64,000 bases of DNA from Pseudo-nitzschia pungens (lineage: Eukaryota; Bacillariophyta; Bacillariophyceae; Bacillariales; Bacillariaceae): assembly GCA_037355855.1 (NCBI GenBank), contig CM074763.1:3162001-3226000 (forward strand), given 5' to 3'. Below the pieces are notes generated by a model that saw nothing but the letters and a program-made list of their open reading frames with translations, had not been told where the DNA came from and did not search any database. Below are positions 10,594-19,534 of the stretch, in pieces (within the stretch, counting starts at the first letter, position 1; each line of letters begins with the position of its first letter). Both the position numbers and the translations under genes were made by a program.

Positions 10594-11661
10594 TCAGGGG
10601 AGCCACACAAGCTCCCCATCGATACTCCGTTCAGTTCTTCCACCATGATTGGCATGGTATTCTTCAATCGCAGCTTCCCGAGCTGCATTGATATGGGCTT
10701 GGAAGGTCTCGTTGCTTCCTGGAATCATGAGGGCCTGAGTGTGAGCATGGAAGGACTCAGTTGGTTGGTTGCTTCCGGAGCCCTTGTTGTAGTTCTTGGA
10801 AAACCGGTTCTTTGGACACTCAGACCAATCATGATTATGGCCTGGGATTCGACAGGGGTTGGATTTCTTTTTGTTGTTGTTGTTGGACCCTTTGTGGTTC
10901 GAATGGGAGTTGCGCTTGCGAGAGCTGTTGTTGTTGTTGTTGTTGTTGTTGTTCGAGCGCTTTTGCTGTTTGTTATTATTTCTGTTGCCTTTCTTGTTGG
11001 CTTGACGTTCGTGACAGCTCATGTAGTCCACGATGTGTCGGACTGTCGTGTCTTCTTGGATTCCACTGTGCATCATGCCATAGCTTTCGATCCATGTAGA
11101 GGGAAAGGAATGGAGGAGGATGGTGAGTTTCTCCACTCTCGAAAGAGGCGCACTGCTTCCTTCTAGTTTTTGGGTGTATTTCATGAGTATGAGAATGCGC
11201 TCAGCATGTTCCTTGCATGTAACTGATGGCGTCTTTCGGCATTCGTGACTTCGAAGATAGGTGTGCATGATGTCCCGGGCATCTTTGGCATTGCAGTAGA
11301 GCTGAGTGAAGTCAATGAAGGCTTGCTCATAACCCCCAATTTCATCTTGGGAGTATTGGAATTCTTCGGGATTCAGTGGGTCCTTGATCATGTCATTCCA
11401 TTTGGTCTGGGCGTCTGTGGTGAGACAACGTCCGAAGTGGGTTAGGTAGATGTCAATTGGCAATCTAAGGTAGGTGGCAGCATTCCGGAAGGACTCCTCC
11501 ACAAAGAGCAGTTCTTCCAGACCTCCTGTCTCTGTAAACAGGGGGACTTTCATGCTGTCCGTTCGGTCCTCATCGACGTTGTATAGAGTAAAGAGCTTGG
11601 GCTTGGTCCGATCGAACGAGCTCTTGTAGGTGATCGGGGGGTCTCTGTAGATACCAGACAT
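10594..11661 (-). CDS. Gypsy Gag with an unusual zinc knuckle
   Basis: 355-residue capsid-type protein. The N-terminal half has features of retrotransposon Gag (W-x-D-M, YSQDEIGGYEQAFIDFTQLYCNAKDARD). The C-terminal part is basic, with an Asn run from a TTG/AAC repeat at about 10920-10960 and a knuckle of pattern C-x4-H-x-H-x4-C (CRIPGHNHDWSEC), a CHHC variant rather than the canonical CCHC. It ends at TGA (10594-10596), after which the same frame continues into Pol. The start is the ATG at 11661. Confidence 0.85.
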   Translation of the reverse strand: MSGIYRDPPITYKSSFDRTKPKLFTLYNVDEDRTDSMKVPLFTETGGLEELLFVEESFRNAATYLRLPIDIYLTHFGRCLTTDAQTKWNDMIKDPLNPEEFQYSQDEIGGYEQAFIDFTQLYCNAKDARDIMHTYLRSHECRKTPSVTCKEHAERILILMKYTQKLEGSSAPLSRVEKLTILLHSFPSTWIESYGMMHSGIQEDTTVRHIVDYMSCHERQANKKGNRNNNKQQKRSNNNNNNNNNSSRKRNSHSNHKGSNNNNKKKSNPCRIPGHNHDWSECPKNRFSKNYNKGSGSNQPTESFHAHTQALMIPGSNETFQAHINAAREAAIEEYHANHGGRTERSIDGELVWLP

Positions 11662-11768
11662 GTTGCTTGTTGGAGATACAAGGTGCCTCTGTTGTTGAGG
11701 ATAAGGGTTGTTTATTCGATTGTTTTGTTTCAGTACTGAATTCTACTGTTTCTACTGTAAAGCACAAA

Positions 11769-11780
11769 CAGTAATTACTG
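11769..11780 (-). other. 12-bp palindrome abutting the gypsy 5' LTR (primer-site position)
   Basis: CAGTAATTACTG, a perfect palindrome immediately inside the 5' LTR, where a tRNA-complementary TGG primer binding site is expected. A second 12-bp palindrome, TTCAGTACTGAA, lies at 11729-11740. Confidence 0.6.
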
Positions 11781-12102
11781 TGTTACGGTCTAGAGTAGAA
11801 ATTTCGGAGTAGTATGTAAATTGTGAATGTTTAGATACTTTACGAGATATTGTTAAGCGAATTGAGAATGGAAACATATAAAATTTCGAGATCGCGAGCA
11901 TAGCCAAATTTTGGCATGCTCTGCCATAAATGTTGATTCATTGTCGGTTCCCACGATTAGGCATATATCCTAACCTGGGACTCGACCATAATAGTTAGAA
12001 CACATATCGAAATGTATTCATGACTGAATATATAATTTTGATTCCCATATGGGATTCGGTTAATTATTCAATCGTGAGTGCTAGCTACGCTAGCCCGTCA
12101 CA
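11781..12102 (-). repeat. 5' LTR of the gypsy element
   Basis: 322 bp, same as 6315-6636 by eye. The minus-strand promoter of the gypsy element should lie here. It is followed on the right by the second CCCAC target copy. Confidence 0.92.
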
Positions 12103-12107
12103 CCCAC

Positions 12108-12680
12108 GTCTCCACCGATGCCCCATTGCCCTCCAAGGGCTACGTCAGTGCTCGCGACAATTTCAACGCCCTCAACCAACTCATTGAGCAGGCAACATAC
12201 GGCCAGCACCTCAATACTTTCTCTACCCCTCCCGCGACTTTCTTCTGGTGGGAAAACCACAGACGCGTCGCCGACCGCGCCCGCTCCCGGTCCTCCCACG
12301 AGCCTGACAACCCCCGCGACAGCAAGAAACCTCGCCATACCCCGTCCGGCACCACCGGCCCCCAACGCGCCGACCACTCCCGCACCCCCTCGCCAGCCGA
12401 CGACAAAGACAAAGCCCGTGGCCTCTTCACCCTCACCTCGGGTACCTCCCGCCCCCGCTACGACGAACCTTTCGGCAAGAAAGGCACCCGCCTCTGCATG
12501 AGCGCTAGCTTTGTGGGCTTCCAGTGCACATACGGTGACTCCTGCAAGTTCTTCCACGCGCACACTTGGAAAGGACTCTCCGCTGCCGACAAGGAAAAGG
12601 CCAAGCAGTATGTCACCAAGCATGCCGTCGTCGCTTTTGCCCCCAACAGCGGCGCCCCTTCCGACTCCGACCGAGGTTAG
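12108..12680 (+). pseudogene. Gag-like ORF1 of the PAT-like element, C-terminal part with CCCH finger
   Basis: The 190 residues after the gypsy insertion continue ORF1 in frame. They include a basic Arg/Ser/Pro-rich linker and a CCCH-type finger, C-x9-C-x5-C-x3-H (CMSASFVGFQCTYGDSCKFFH), a likely RNA- or DNA-binding module of the nucleocapsid-like end. Stop at 12678-12680. It has no start of its own, because the upstream sequence is gypsy LTR. Confidence 0.75.
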
Positions 12681-12756
12681 TCCTCCCTCCCCTCTCCTCG
12701 TCCCCGCCCTTTTTGCCCTTCCTTTAACCCGTAATCCCATATGTTAACCCTTTACT

Positions 12757-15639
12757 ATGCCCACTCCCTCTCTACTTCTCGCTTTAGACTACGTCAACTA
12801 TCTCCCGATCTATACCCCCTACACTCCCAGCCACCCTGTCCCCCCCTTTGTCCCTCTGTCCGCAACGAGAACCACCACTCCTCCCCCTGCCCCCTCGGCC
12901 GACCCCCCCGAGCCCCCTTGCCTGTACCCCGGCATCCTCCCTGATCCTCCCACCGTCCCCGCCGGCAAGCGCAACACCCCTACACCACCGCAAGCGATTC
13001 TCTCCCCTCACCCAACGCGCGACCTTAGCCCCTCGGAACTCGCGTCGTGGGGGACCACTCTCCACCCTGCAGTCCACGGCGTCCTCCACAACACCCACGG
13101 TAAGCCCCACGCTAACATTTCGTTTCTCGGCGACATTCGCCTCCGCCACATCGTCCCCTTCCTCCATGATTCCCCCTTCCTCTCTCCCTCCGCTCGCACC
13201 GCCTGGGACCGCGCCTATCCCCCCGCCCGCCTTTACCGAACACTCCACGACACATACTTCCACCTCGACTCCTCTTCCATCCGGGGTTACCAGTCGTACA
13301 CCGACTTCCGCTCCGAAACCACCCTCAACACTGACCGGATCCGACGCTCCTCGGCCGCCCTCCTCCACTGCCAGATGAACGTCCCCCGCCTTGTCCGCTA
13401 CCTCGCCGGCCCGCACCTCGCGGTCCATCGAGACGTCCCCTCCATTATGCGCCGCCTTCGCCTGGGGGTGAGTGCCCCCATCCGCCGAGAGGTTCGCCGC
13501 ATTTTCACCACGGGGGCCCCCCGCCTCTGCCGTGGCCGGTCCACTGACCGCAATTTCTGGACCTACTACCGCTACGGCAACCATGCCTCGGCTGCTGAAG
13601 ACCCATCCGAACTTATGAAAGTCCTCTGCAAGGACTATCGCCGCGGCAACACCATCCTTGTGGACCCTCGTTTCTATCTGTTTATCCCCAACCTCCACTT
13701 CACTCCACTCGGCATCGCCGACCGCAACAACCCCTGGAAGAAGTCTCGCCAAATCTTCGACGCTTCTTTTCGCCCCGCCGTCGACTCCATGTGTATCAAC
13801 GACTGGACGAACAAGACCAATGAGCCCGATGTCACGTTCCCTGGCTCTTTCCAGCGGTTCCTCGTTCACGTTTGGAACATGCGCATCTCCTTCCCTCGCT
13901 CCGCAATCCTCATCATCGACAACGACGTCTGCAACGCCTTCCGCCTCTGCAAACTCAACCCCGAGGTCGTCCCCATGCACGCCTACCAAGCGTGCGGCTA
14001 CCTCGGTTTCGCCACCGGGCAGTCCTTCGGCGGTTGCTTCTGTCCGTCCAACTGGGACCCTCTCTCCCAGGCACGGATCCAACAGGCCCAGTACTTGTGG
14101 CGCCATGAGCCCGACGACACTCTCCGCCGTGCGTCCCGCTACGTTGCCCGCATGCGCCTCAGCCCCGAGATCCCCCCCTCGGAGCACCACACGATCGCCC
14201 AGGCAAACCTCGACACCCTCAACCACGGCGTCTTTGAGGACCGCGAGTGCCCGATCCCGGGCCGCCCGCGGGTCCGCCTGGCCCCTGCTATGCCTATGCA
14301 GGTCGATGACCTCTTCACGGCGGACGTCCGCGCTACCATCCGCTTGACTTCCGCCGCTAGCATTGTCGCCCTCGAAGACGTCTTCGGCCCGGACCATCCC
14401 TGCCAAGAACAGATTCTGTCCCAGGATAAACTCGATCTGGCCTACACCGAGGAACGCCTCCTCGTAGGCTTCCTCGTCAACACGCGCACCATGACGGTGC
14501 GCCTGTCCCCCCGTCGTCGGGACAAGATAGTCTCCTACCTTGAGCAGGAACATTGGCTTATCCCTGGTAAGCAAGCGACTATCCGCGACTTGGCCACCCT
14601 CTTGGGTCTCCTCGGCGACGGCTTCCAACACTACCCCTGGGGCCTCGCCCACCTCCTGGTCTTTCGGGACATCCTCCGCTCCTGCATTGCCCAGGGATAC
14701 CACCGAGCCAAACGTCTCGTCAAGCGCCGCCCGCTTCCCCCCCACTACAGTTCGATGCCCTCCGACCTCCAAAGTCGCTTCACTTGGCTCCACCAGACCG
14801 AACAGGCGGCTTTCATCTGGCGCAACCGTGCAACGGTCCCGATCCCCGCTACTACCATCCCGACCCTCCGCGCACTCTACGAGTACCTGAAGGGGCCCGG
14901 CCTGTGTTCCACCCCTATTGGGCACCTCATCCCTCGGTGTTTTGCGCTGGACCACAACACCACCGACGCTTCTCATACCGGCATTGGCGCCGTCCTTCCC
15001 GCCCCCCGGGTCTTCTGCTTCCTCCCATACTCCGCTGCTCTCCACGCGCGAACCCAGCTTCCTAACACGCATCCGGACTACGTCCACATCAACACACTCG
15101 AGTTCCTAGGGGTCTTCCTGTGTTTCCTCATTGGTCAGCTCTGGGTCGCTGACCGGCCTCACGCATTCCCCCCGGCCCCGGTTCTGCGTTCGTCCTGCGA
15201 CAACAAGGCCGCCATCGCTTGGTGGATGAAATCCTCCACCAAGTCCACCCTCGGCCGGAGCGCTATCCTCCTTGCCGCGACATACCGCAAGGACTCCCCC
15301 CTTGGCAGCGTCGTGGATTACATCCCCGGGTCGGACAACGCTCTTGCTGATGCTGTCTCTCGTCCCCACGAACTTTTCACCCCCCACAATTACTCATACT
15401 TCTCCCTCCCCTATCCCACTCTTCTCCACCAGATTTGCACTCAGCACGCGCGCTTCGCGTCCTGGACTGCTTTCCTCCCAAGTCCCGAGCTTGTCTCTCT
15501 CCTGGGTTCGACGCTGTCCTCCGACTACGCAACGGCTCCCCCCACAACCCTAAAGAAGCCCGGACTGTTCTTACCCGCCGCCTCCATTTTCTCTGGTGGT
15601 GCACTCACCTCGGTATCTTCCCAGCACTGTTTCCTGTGA
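12757..15639 (+). CDS. Reverse transcriptase / RNase H (ORF2 of the PAT-like element)
   Basis: 960 residues. RT motifs are IIDNDVCNAFRL (motif A, about residue 385), ATGQSFGGCF (motif B) and MQVDDLF (motif C with the two catalytic Asp, about 514). RNase H motifs follow: ALDHNTTDASHTGIGA (about 729), LEFLGVFL, SCDNKAAIAWW (about 813) and SDNALADAVSR (about 861). The RT-RH order and the compact RH are as in DIRS-order elements. The first ATG (12757) comes 76 bp after the ORF1 stop. The first 100 residues are Pro-rich. The last 205 nt overlap the tyrosine-recombinase ORF in another frame, as is common in these elements. No methyltransferase domain is seen. Intact. Confidence 0.88.
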   Translation: MPTPSLLLALDYVNYLPIYTPYTPSHPVPPFVPLSATRTTTPPPAPSADPPEPPCLYPGILPDPPTVPAGKRNTPTPPQAILSPHPTRDLSPSELASWGTTLHPAVHGVLHNTHGKPHANISFLGDIRLRHIVPFLHDSPFLSPSARTAWDRAYPPARLYRTLHDTYFHLDSSSIRGYQSYTDFRSETTLNTDRIRRSSAALLHCQMNVPRLVRYLAGPHLAVHRDVPSIMRRLRLGVSAPIRREVRRIFTTGAPRLCRGRSTDRNFWTYYRYGNHASAAEDPSELMKVLCKDYRRGNTILVDPRFYLFIPNLHFTPLGIADRNNPWKKSRQIFDASFRPAVDSMCINDWTNKTNEPDVTFPGSFQRFLVHVWNMRISFPRSAILIIDNDVCNAFRLCKLNPEVVPMHAYQACGYLGFATGQSFGGCFCPSNWDPLSQARIQQAQYLWRHEPDDTLRRASRYVARMRLSPEIPPSEHHTIAQANLDTLNHGVFEDRECPIPGRPRVRLAPAMPMQVDDLFTADVRATIRLTSAASIVALEDVFGPDHPCQEQILSQDKLDLAYTEERLLVGFLVNTRTMTVRLSPRRRDKIVSYLEQEHWLIPGKQATIRDLATLLGLLGDGFQHYPWGLAHLLVFRDILRSCIAQGYHRAKRLVKRRPLPPHYSSMPSDLQSRFTWLHQTEQAAFIWRNRATVPIPATTIPTLRALYEYLKGPGLCSTPIGHLIPRCFALDHNTTDASHTGIGAVLPAPRVFCFLPYSAALHARTQLPNTHPDYVHINTLEFLGVFLCFLIGQLWVADRPHAFPPAPVLRSSCDNKAAIAWWMKSSTKSTLGRSAILLAATYRKDSPLGSVVDYIPGSDNALADAVSRPHELFTPHNYSYFSLPYPTLLHQICTQHARFASWTAFLPSPELVSLLGSTLSSDYATAPPTTLKKPGLFLPAASIFSGGALTSVSSQHCFL

Positions 15640-16685
15640 TCGACTCCCGCATCACCACCGAGGCCCTGAACCTCCTCCTCGCTAACTACGCCCGCCATCT
15701 CCTCACTGGCCACAGCCTCCTTTGCAAGTGCATCAAAGCTGACACCGCTAGCAAATATCTCTTGGCTGCCAGTACCCTTCTCGCCCATTTTGACCCCGTC
15801 CCTGACCGGGATGCCCGCAAAGAGTCCCCGCTCCGCACCGGCTTGTGCCCGGACATCACCGCTGTCCTCCGCGAGGCCCGCCGTTACGAGTCGGTCCCCG
15901 ACCGCAAGGAACCAGTCACCATCGCCATGCAGCAACACCTCCTAACTGCCTCGGCTACCGAGCCCCCCGATTCCCTTCCCGCCACCCTCGCGGACTGGCT
16001 TACCGTTGGCCTCGCCGCTGGCTTCCGTAAGAGTGAGTGGTGCCAGACTCACAGCCACCGGTGCCTTGGCACGTTTGCCCGCAGCCCTTCGGGCGACTGT
16101 GTCGCCCTCATCCCGGCTGACATCACCCTGTTAGACCGCCATGGGAACCTCCTCCCCCATCCTTCCGGCCTCGCCTCCCCCAGCTCCGTGATGCGTGTCT
16201 GCGTCCGATGGCGATGGCAAAAGAATGGCGAACGGAATGCTGTGAAAGGATTTTCTCGCAACTCAACCGCTTCCCTCGATTTGGTCGCGGCGTGGTTGCG
16301 CATCCTGGCCCGCTATTATCGCCTCTTTCCCGCATGGGCCCCCCATCCCGGCCCTTTGGCGGGCCCCCTCGCAGTCTACAGCCCCTGCCCCAAGGTGGCC
16401 GTTTACGTGGTCGACTCCGACGTCGAGACCACCCTCCGCTCCCTTGCCCGCGACGTCTACGGCGTCACTTCTCCGTCCGCCCTCAAAAAATTTACATGTC
16501 ATTCTATTCGCGTTGGCGCGTGCTGCATTCTCCAGGCCGCCGGCGCGTCTCCCGAATTTATCAAAAAACAGCTCCGGTGGAACAGCGATTCGTGGCAAAT
16601 TTACACCCGCGACCTCCACATCCTCTCTCACCAGCATAACGCCATCCTCACGGCTGGCGCCGCCCGGCCCCCCGACCGCTGGTAA
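15435..16685 (+). CDS. Tyrosine recombinase (ORF3 of the PAT-like element)
   Basis: 416 residues, taking the place of integrase: it recombines the circular element DNA into the genome through a Tyr-DNA intermediate. Catalytic positions are Arg in AAGFRKSEW (about 196), HxxR in TCHSIRVGACC (about 355), a Trp in the place of the second His (LRWNSDSW), and the nucleophile Tyr in QIYTRD (about 388). The N-terminal part is helical, as expected of a core-binding domain. It overlaps ORF2 by 205 nt; the true start may be a later Met, or it may be made by frameshift or reinitiation. It appears intact. Confidence 0.85.
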   Translation: MHSARALRVLDCFPPKSRACLSPGFDAVLRLRNGSPHNPKEARTVLTRRLHFLWWCTHLGIFPALFPVIDSRITTEALNLLLANYARHLLTGHSLLCKCIKADTASKYLLAASTLLAHFDPVPDRDARKESPLRTGLCPDITAVLREARRYESVPDRKEPVTIAMQQHLLTASATEPPDSLPATLADWLTVGLAAGFRKSEWCQTHSHRCLGTFARSPSGDCVALIPADITLLDRHGNLLPHPSGLASPSSVMRVCVRWRWQKNGERNAVKGFSRNSTASLDLVAAWLRILARYYRLFPAWAPHPGPLAGPLAVYSPCPKVAVYVVDSDVETTLRSLARDVYGVTSPSALKKFTCHSIRVGACCILQAAGASPEFIKKQLRWNSDSWQIYTRDLHILSHQHNAILTAGAARPPDRW

Positions 16686-17026
16686 CTTTCACGGTCTTCT
16701 TCCACATCCGTGTCTACTCCCCCCCCCACGATGCCTAACCCCCCACGATCGCCTCCGTACACATCCCTTACTAAGCGACCAGTTACACCCCGTTTTATTA
16801 TTTTACAACAAACACGTTTTATTTTACGATCTATTTTCCGTTTCAGCATGGTTTTTCCACCGTTTCTCCTCCTCCTCTCCCTACCCCTGACCATGGCTAC
16901 ACCCGATCCCCTCTTCCCGTGCTTGTCCACGGACTGGGTCCTCTTTGCCCCCCTCCCACTGGTCTTCGCATAATTCCCACTCTGGACTCCTCCCAAACAC
17001 CACCTAGCTTTGTTGCCGCTCCCACC

Positions 17027-18433
17027 ATGCTTGCCACCTCGTTCCTCGCGAGGGCCCGACGCCTCCTCGACACCATGAGCCAGGCCATTACCCTCATCAC
17101 CAACCCAACCCCCGTCGGCGTCTTCCGTTGTTTCAACCGTCACGGCGACACCCTCGAAGCGGCCGCCCCCACCGCTCCGTTTCGCCCCCCCTTCACCCTC
17201 CCGGTCGACCTCCCACCTTCCTCCCTCCAGGACTTTGAGACTTACGTCGGCCTCTACGTCGATTTCCTTGCCGCTTGCTCCAAAGCCGACTGGCCCCGAG
17301 CTTCCACCCACGCCAAAGACCTCAAGACCCTCCTTCCCTTTCAGGGCATCCCGGAGGACCCTCCCCCGTCCGCCGGCGAATCGCCCACGTCCGCGTCCGC
17401 CCGAACCCATTCCAGAAACTCCTCGCTTTCTATCCGTTCTTCCGATTCCGACTCTCCTCTCCCTTTTGCTCCTCTCGCCCACGGGGCGATGGTAGTGCCG
17501 CCCGCGCCCGCGGGAAATCCTGCTCCTGTCCTCCCAATCCCGGGCCCGCCCGCTCCCCGCGACCCTGCCCAGCCTGAGCCTACTGCCATCTCGTTGACCA
17601 TCGCCCTCCTTGAGGGCAACCTCAGCAGCCCACCTTCCGACAGAAAGGTCCTGAACGCTCTTCCGCTCACCTCTGCCAATCGAAACCTCACCGGCTACTC
17701 GGACAGCCCGCTCGACACCCCCACCGGTCCCCGCCCGTGGCTCGCCAAGTTGCACACTCTGTACGCCAACCCCGCAGGTGCGGCTGTAGCCTCTGCCTTG
17801 GCAGAATTGGACATGGCCCACCCTTACTGTCCCCATTACCAAACCGCCGTCACCAACTTCCGCCTTGCCTATACCGTCTACCACGGTGTTCACTACGCCA
17901 AGCCCGTTCCGGCACCCACCACCGCTGCCATCGACCGTCTCCTAGCCCGCGTTACCGCCGCCCGTCCTTCCCTCGACGTCCCGCTTTCGACCAGCCACGC
18001 CCCCAACCAGACCTTGGTCGCTACTCTCAACGCTCTTGGGCTTGAGTACTCCCCCGGCGACGAAGTGGCCACACGTCTGGGCACCGACGCCTGCCCCTTC
18101 CTCCTGTGCCTCCACGTCCCCACCCTCATCGACTACCACGGGCACTACGTCTTCGGTGTCGTCATCCCTAATGGCCGCCTCCTTTTCCCTTGCTCCACGC
18201 GGGGCAAGGTCTTGTGCCAATTCACCGCGGAGACCACCCAAGACCGCTTAATGGCGAATGTTGCCACCGCCTACGGCGCTTCCCGCAGCACGCTCGCCCC
18301 GATCTCAAGCTACGCCTTTGTCTTCCCTCCCGGTCGCGCTTCCACCGCCGCCCTTCCCCCGGCCCCCGCCGTGGGCCCACTTGCTCCGGCCCCCGTGGGA
18401 CCACTTGCTCCGGCTCCCGCCAACGCCGCCTAG
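17027..18433 (+). CDS. Unidentified ORF4 of the PAT-like element
   Basis: 468 residues from MLATSFLARARRLLDTMSQ; an in-frame ATG at 16919 would add 36 residues. It lies between the recombinase and repeat B1 and shares the C-biased codon use of the element, so it belongs to it. Residues 1-110 are helical, 110-190 form a Pro/Ser-rich linker, 190-310 look globular (PWLAKLHTLYANPAGAAVAS), and a further block near residues 340-420 contains ACPFLLCLHV, DYHGHYVFGVVIPNGRL and FPCSTRG. The tail is an Ala/Pro repeat (VGPLAPAPVGPLAPAPA). The spaced Cys and His residues could hint at a hydrolase, but no motif is convincing. It is not the SGNH hydrolase reported in some Ngaro elements. Function unknown. 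Confidence 0.65.
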   Translation: MLATSFLARARRLLDTMSQAITLITNPTPVGVFRCFNRHGDTLEAAAPTAPFRPPFTLPVDLPPSSLQDFETYVGLYVDFLAACSKADWPRASTHAKDLKTLLPFQGIPEDPPPSAGESPTSASARTHSRNSSLSIRSSDSDSPLPFAPLAHGAMVVPPAPAGNPAPVLPIPGPPAPRDPAQPEPTAISLTIALLEGNLSSPPSDRKVLNALPLTSANRNLTGYSDSPLDTPTGPRPWLAKLHTLYANPAGAAVASALAELDMAHPYCPHYQTAVTNFRLAYTVYHGVHYAKPVPAPTTAAIDRLLARVTAARPSLDVPLSTSHAPNQTLVATLNALGLEYSPGDEVATRLGTDACPFLLCLHVPTLIDYHGHYVFGVVIPNGRLLFPCSTRGKVLCQFTAETTQDRLMANVATAYGASRSTLAPISSYAFVFPPGRASTAALPPAPAVGPLAPAPVGPLAPAPANAA

Positions 18434-18622
18434 GTTGCCTAACTGTTCGCGCCCTGCGCTTTAAGCCCCGTTAGACAACCATCCCACCCTATTTTTCCAT
18501 TTTTTTTTTTTTTTTTTTCCCGGCTGTACTCGTCAACTTCGAGAGTGGCGGTGGCTCGACTTTCCATTCGCGCTTCACCCCCTCTTCGAGCGGGTTCACG
18601 AACTCTCCTCTCCACCCGTTGT

Positions 18623-18900
18623 GGCAAGGACTCTCTGTGCACTGTACTAACCCTACATACCCCTACTACATAGGGGTCCCACCCCGATTAGGGTTCGGGT
18701 TAGTGACTAGATAGCTACCGCGCACACGCGCGCGCACGCTATACCACACATTCGCCTAAAGCTTCGTCAATCCGCCATCACTACAGAATAGACATAGTGT
18801 ATACCGCGTATGACCTAGTATAGACAAATGTGAGCACAGAGTACGTGCACTCCGAAGTTGACGTACACCCGAGACGGCGCCGGGGTATCCCATAGGATAC
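18623..18900 (+). repeat. Split direct repeat B1
   Basis: 278 bp, GGCAAGGACTCTCTGTGC...CATAGGATAC, repeated at 19257-19534. It contains a CCCCTACTACATAGGGG hairpin and runs directly into A2. A T-run of about 18 (18503-18520) precedes it. Confidence 0.9.
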
Positions 18901-19238
18901 TGTTGGGCAAGACACAGGTCACCGCAACTGCAGGATGCGGGTGGGGACACGCCCGCACCACCACGCGCACCACCTGTGAACTTGCCGCGCGCGCCGTGAC
19001 GAGCACTACGACGTATGTGAGGAAGGTCCCAATGGTAGGTAGGTAAGTGTCACGAGAGGGCCGACAGCGCGCGTACCGTAGACGGGCACAACGCGGTGCC
19101 CGCACAAGGTACGCAGCCGCTACCGGGCACGGAGGTGCGGGACGATGCCTTCCCCATCTGCTCACCTCATTGTCCCTTGGCCAACACCAAGCCGACGACA
19201 ATGAGGAGTGCTGTTCCCTGTGGGAGCGGATCAACAAA
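18901..19238 (+). repeat. Split direct repeat A2
   Basis: Copy of A1 (3578-3915), 338 bp, no difference seen. It is joined directly to B1 and separated from B2 by an 18-bp C-rich spacer. Confidence 0.9.
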
Positions 19239-19256
19239 ACTCCCGCCCGCCCACCC

Positions 19257-19534
19257 GGCAAGGACTCTCTGTGCACTGTACTAACCCTACATACCCCTAC
19301 TACATAGGGGTCCCACCCCGATTAGGGTTCGGGTTAGTGACTAGATAGCTACCGCGCACACGCGCGCGCACGCTATACCACACATTCGCCTAAAGCTTCG
19401 TCAATCCGCCATCACTACAGAATAGACATAGTGTATACCGCGTATGACCTAGTATAGACAAATGTGAGCACAGAGTACGTGCACTCCGAAGTTGACGTAC
19501 ACCCGAGACGGCGCCGGGGTATCCCATAGGATAC
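19257..19534 (+). repeat. Split direct repeat B2 (right end of PAT-like element)
   Basis: Copy of B1, 278 bp. Host DNA resumes at 19535 (GGTCCATGTAG). The bases beyond it do not match those left of A1, so there is no target duplication. Confidence 0.88.

Larger units (their letters stand above)
6310..12107 (-). mobile_element. Ty3/gypsy LTR retrotransposon inserted in the PAT-like element
   Basis: Element body 6315-12102 (5788 bp), flanked by the 5-bp target duplication CCCAC at 6310-6314 and 12103-12107. The two 322-bp LTRs look identical, so the insertion is recent. On the minus strand, gag (11661-10594) is followed in the same frame by protease, RT, RNase H and integrase. LTR ends are TGT...ACA. 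The polypurine region before the 3' LTR is weak (ATGGGGCACTA read on the minus strand). No TGG primer binding site follows the 5' LTR; a perfect 12-bp palindrome is there instead. All domains appear intact except for the stop codon between gag and pol. Confidence 0.93.
3578..19534 (+). mobile_element. PAT/Ngaro-like tyrosine-recombinase retrotransposon, interrupted by a gypsy element
   Basis: The element is bounded by split direct repeats in the order A1 (3578-3915), coding region, B1 (18623-18900), A2 (18901-19238), B2 (19257-19534). The A copies (338 bp) and B copies (278 bp) look identical by eye. This layout is the hallmark of PAT/Ngaro-type DIRS-order elements, which integrate a circular DNA copy with a tyrosine recombinase and make no target duplication. 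None is seen here. Inside, on the plus strand, are a Gag-like ORF, RT/RNase H, the tyrosine recombinase and a fourth unidentified ORF. The sense strand is very C-rich, unlike neighbouring genes. A 5.8-kb gypsy element (6315-12102) has split the first ORF, so this copy is broken. Without it the element is about 10.2 kb. Confidence 0.88.

Noticed and set aside
12784..15087. A 767-codon open frame on the minus strand of the PAT-like element
   Set aside because: It is antisense to RT/RNase H. Its Val/Gly/Ala/Asp-rich translation follows from the C-rich sense codons, and no motif is present.
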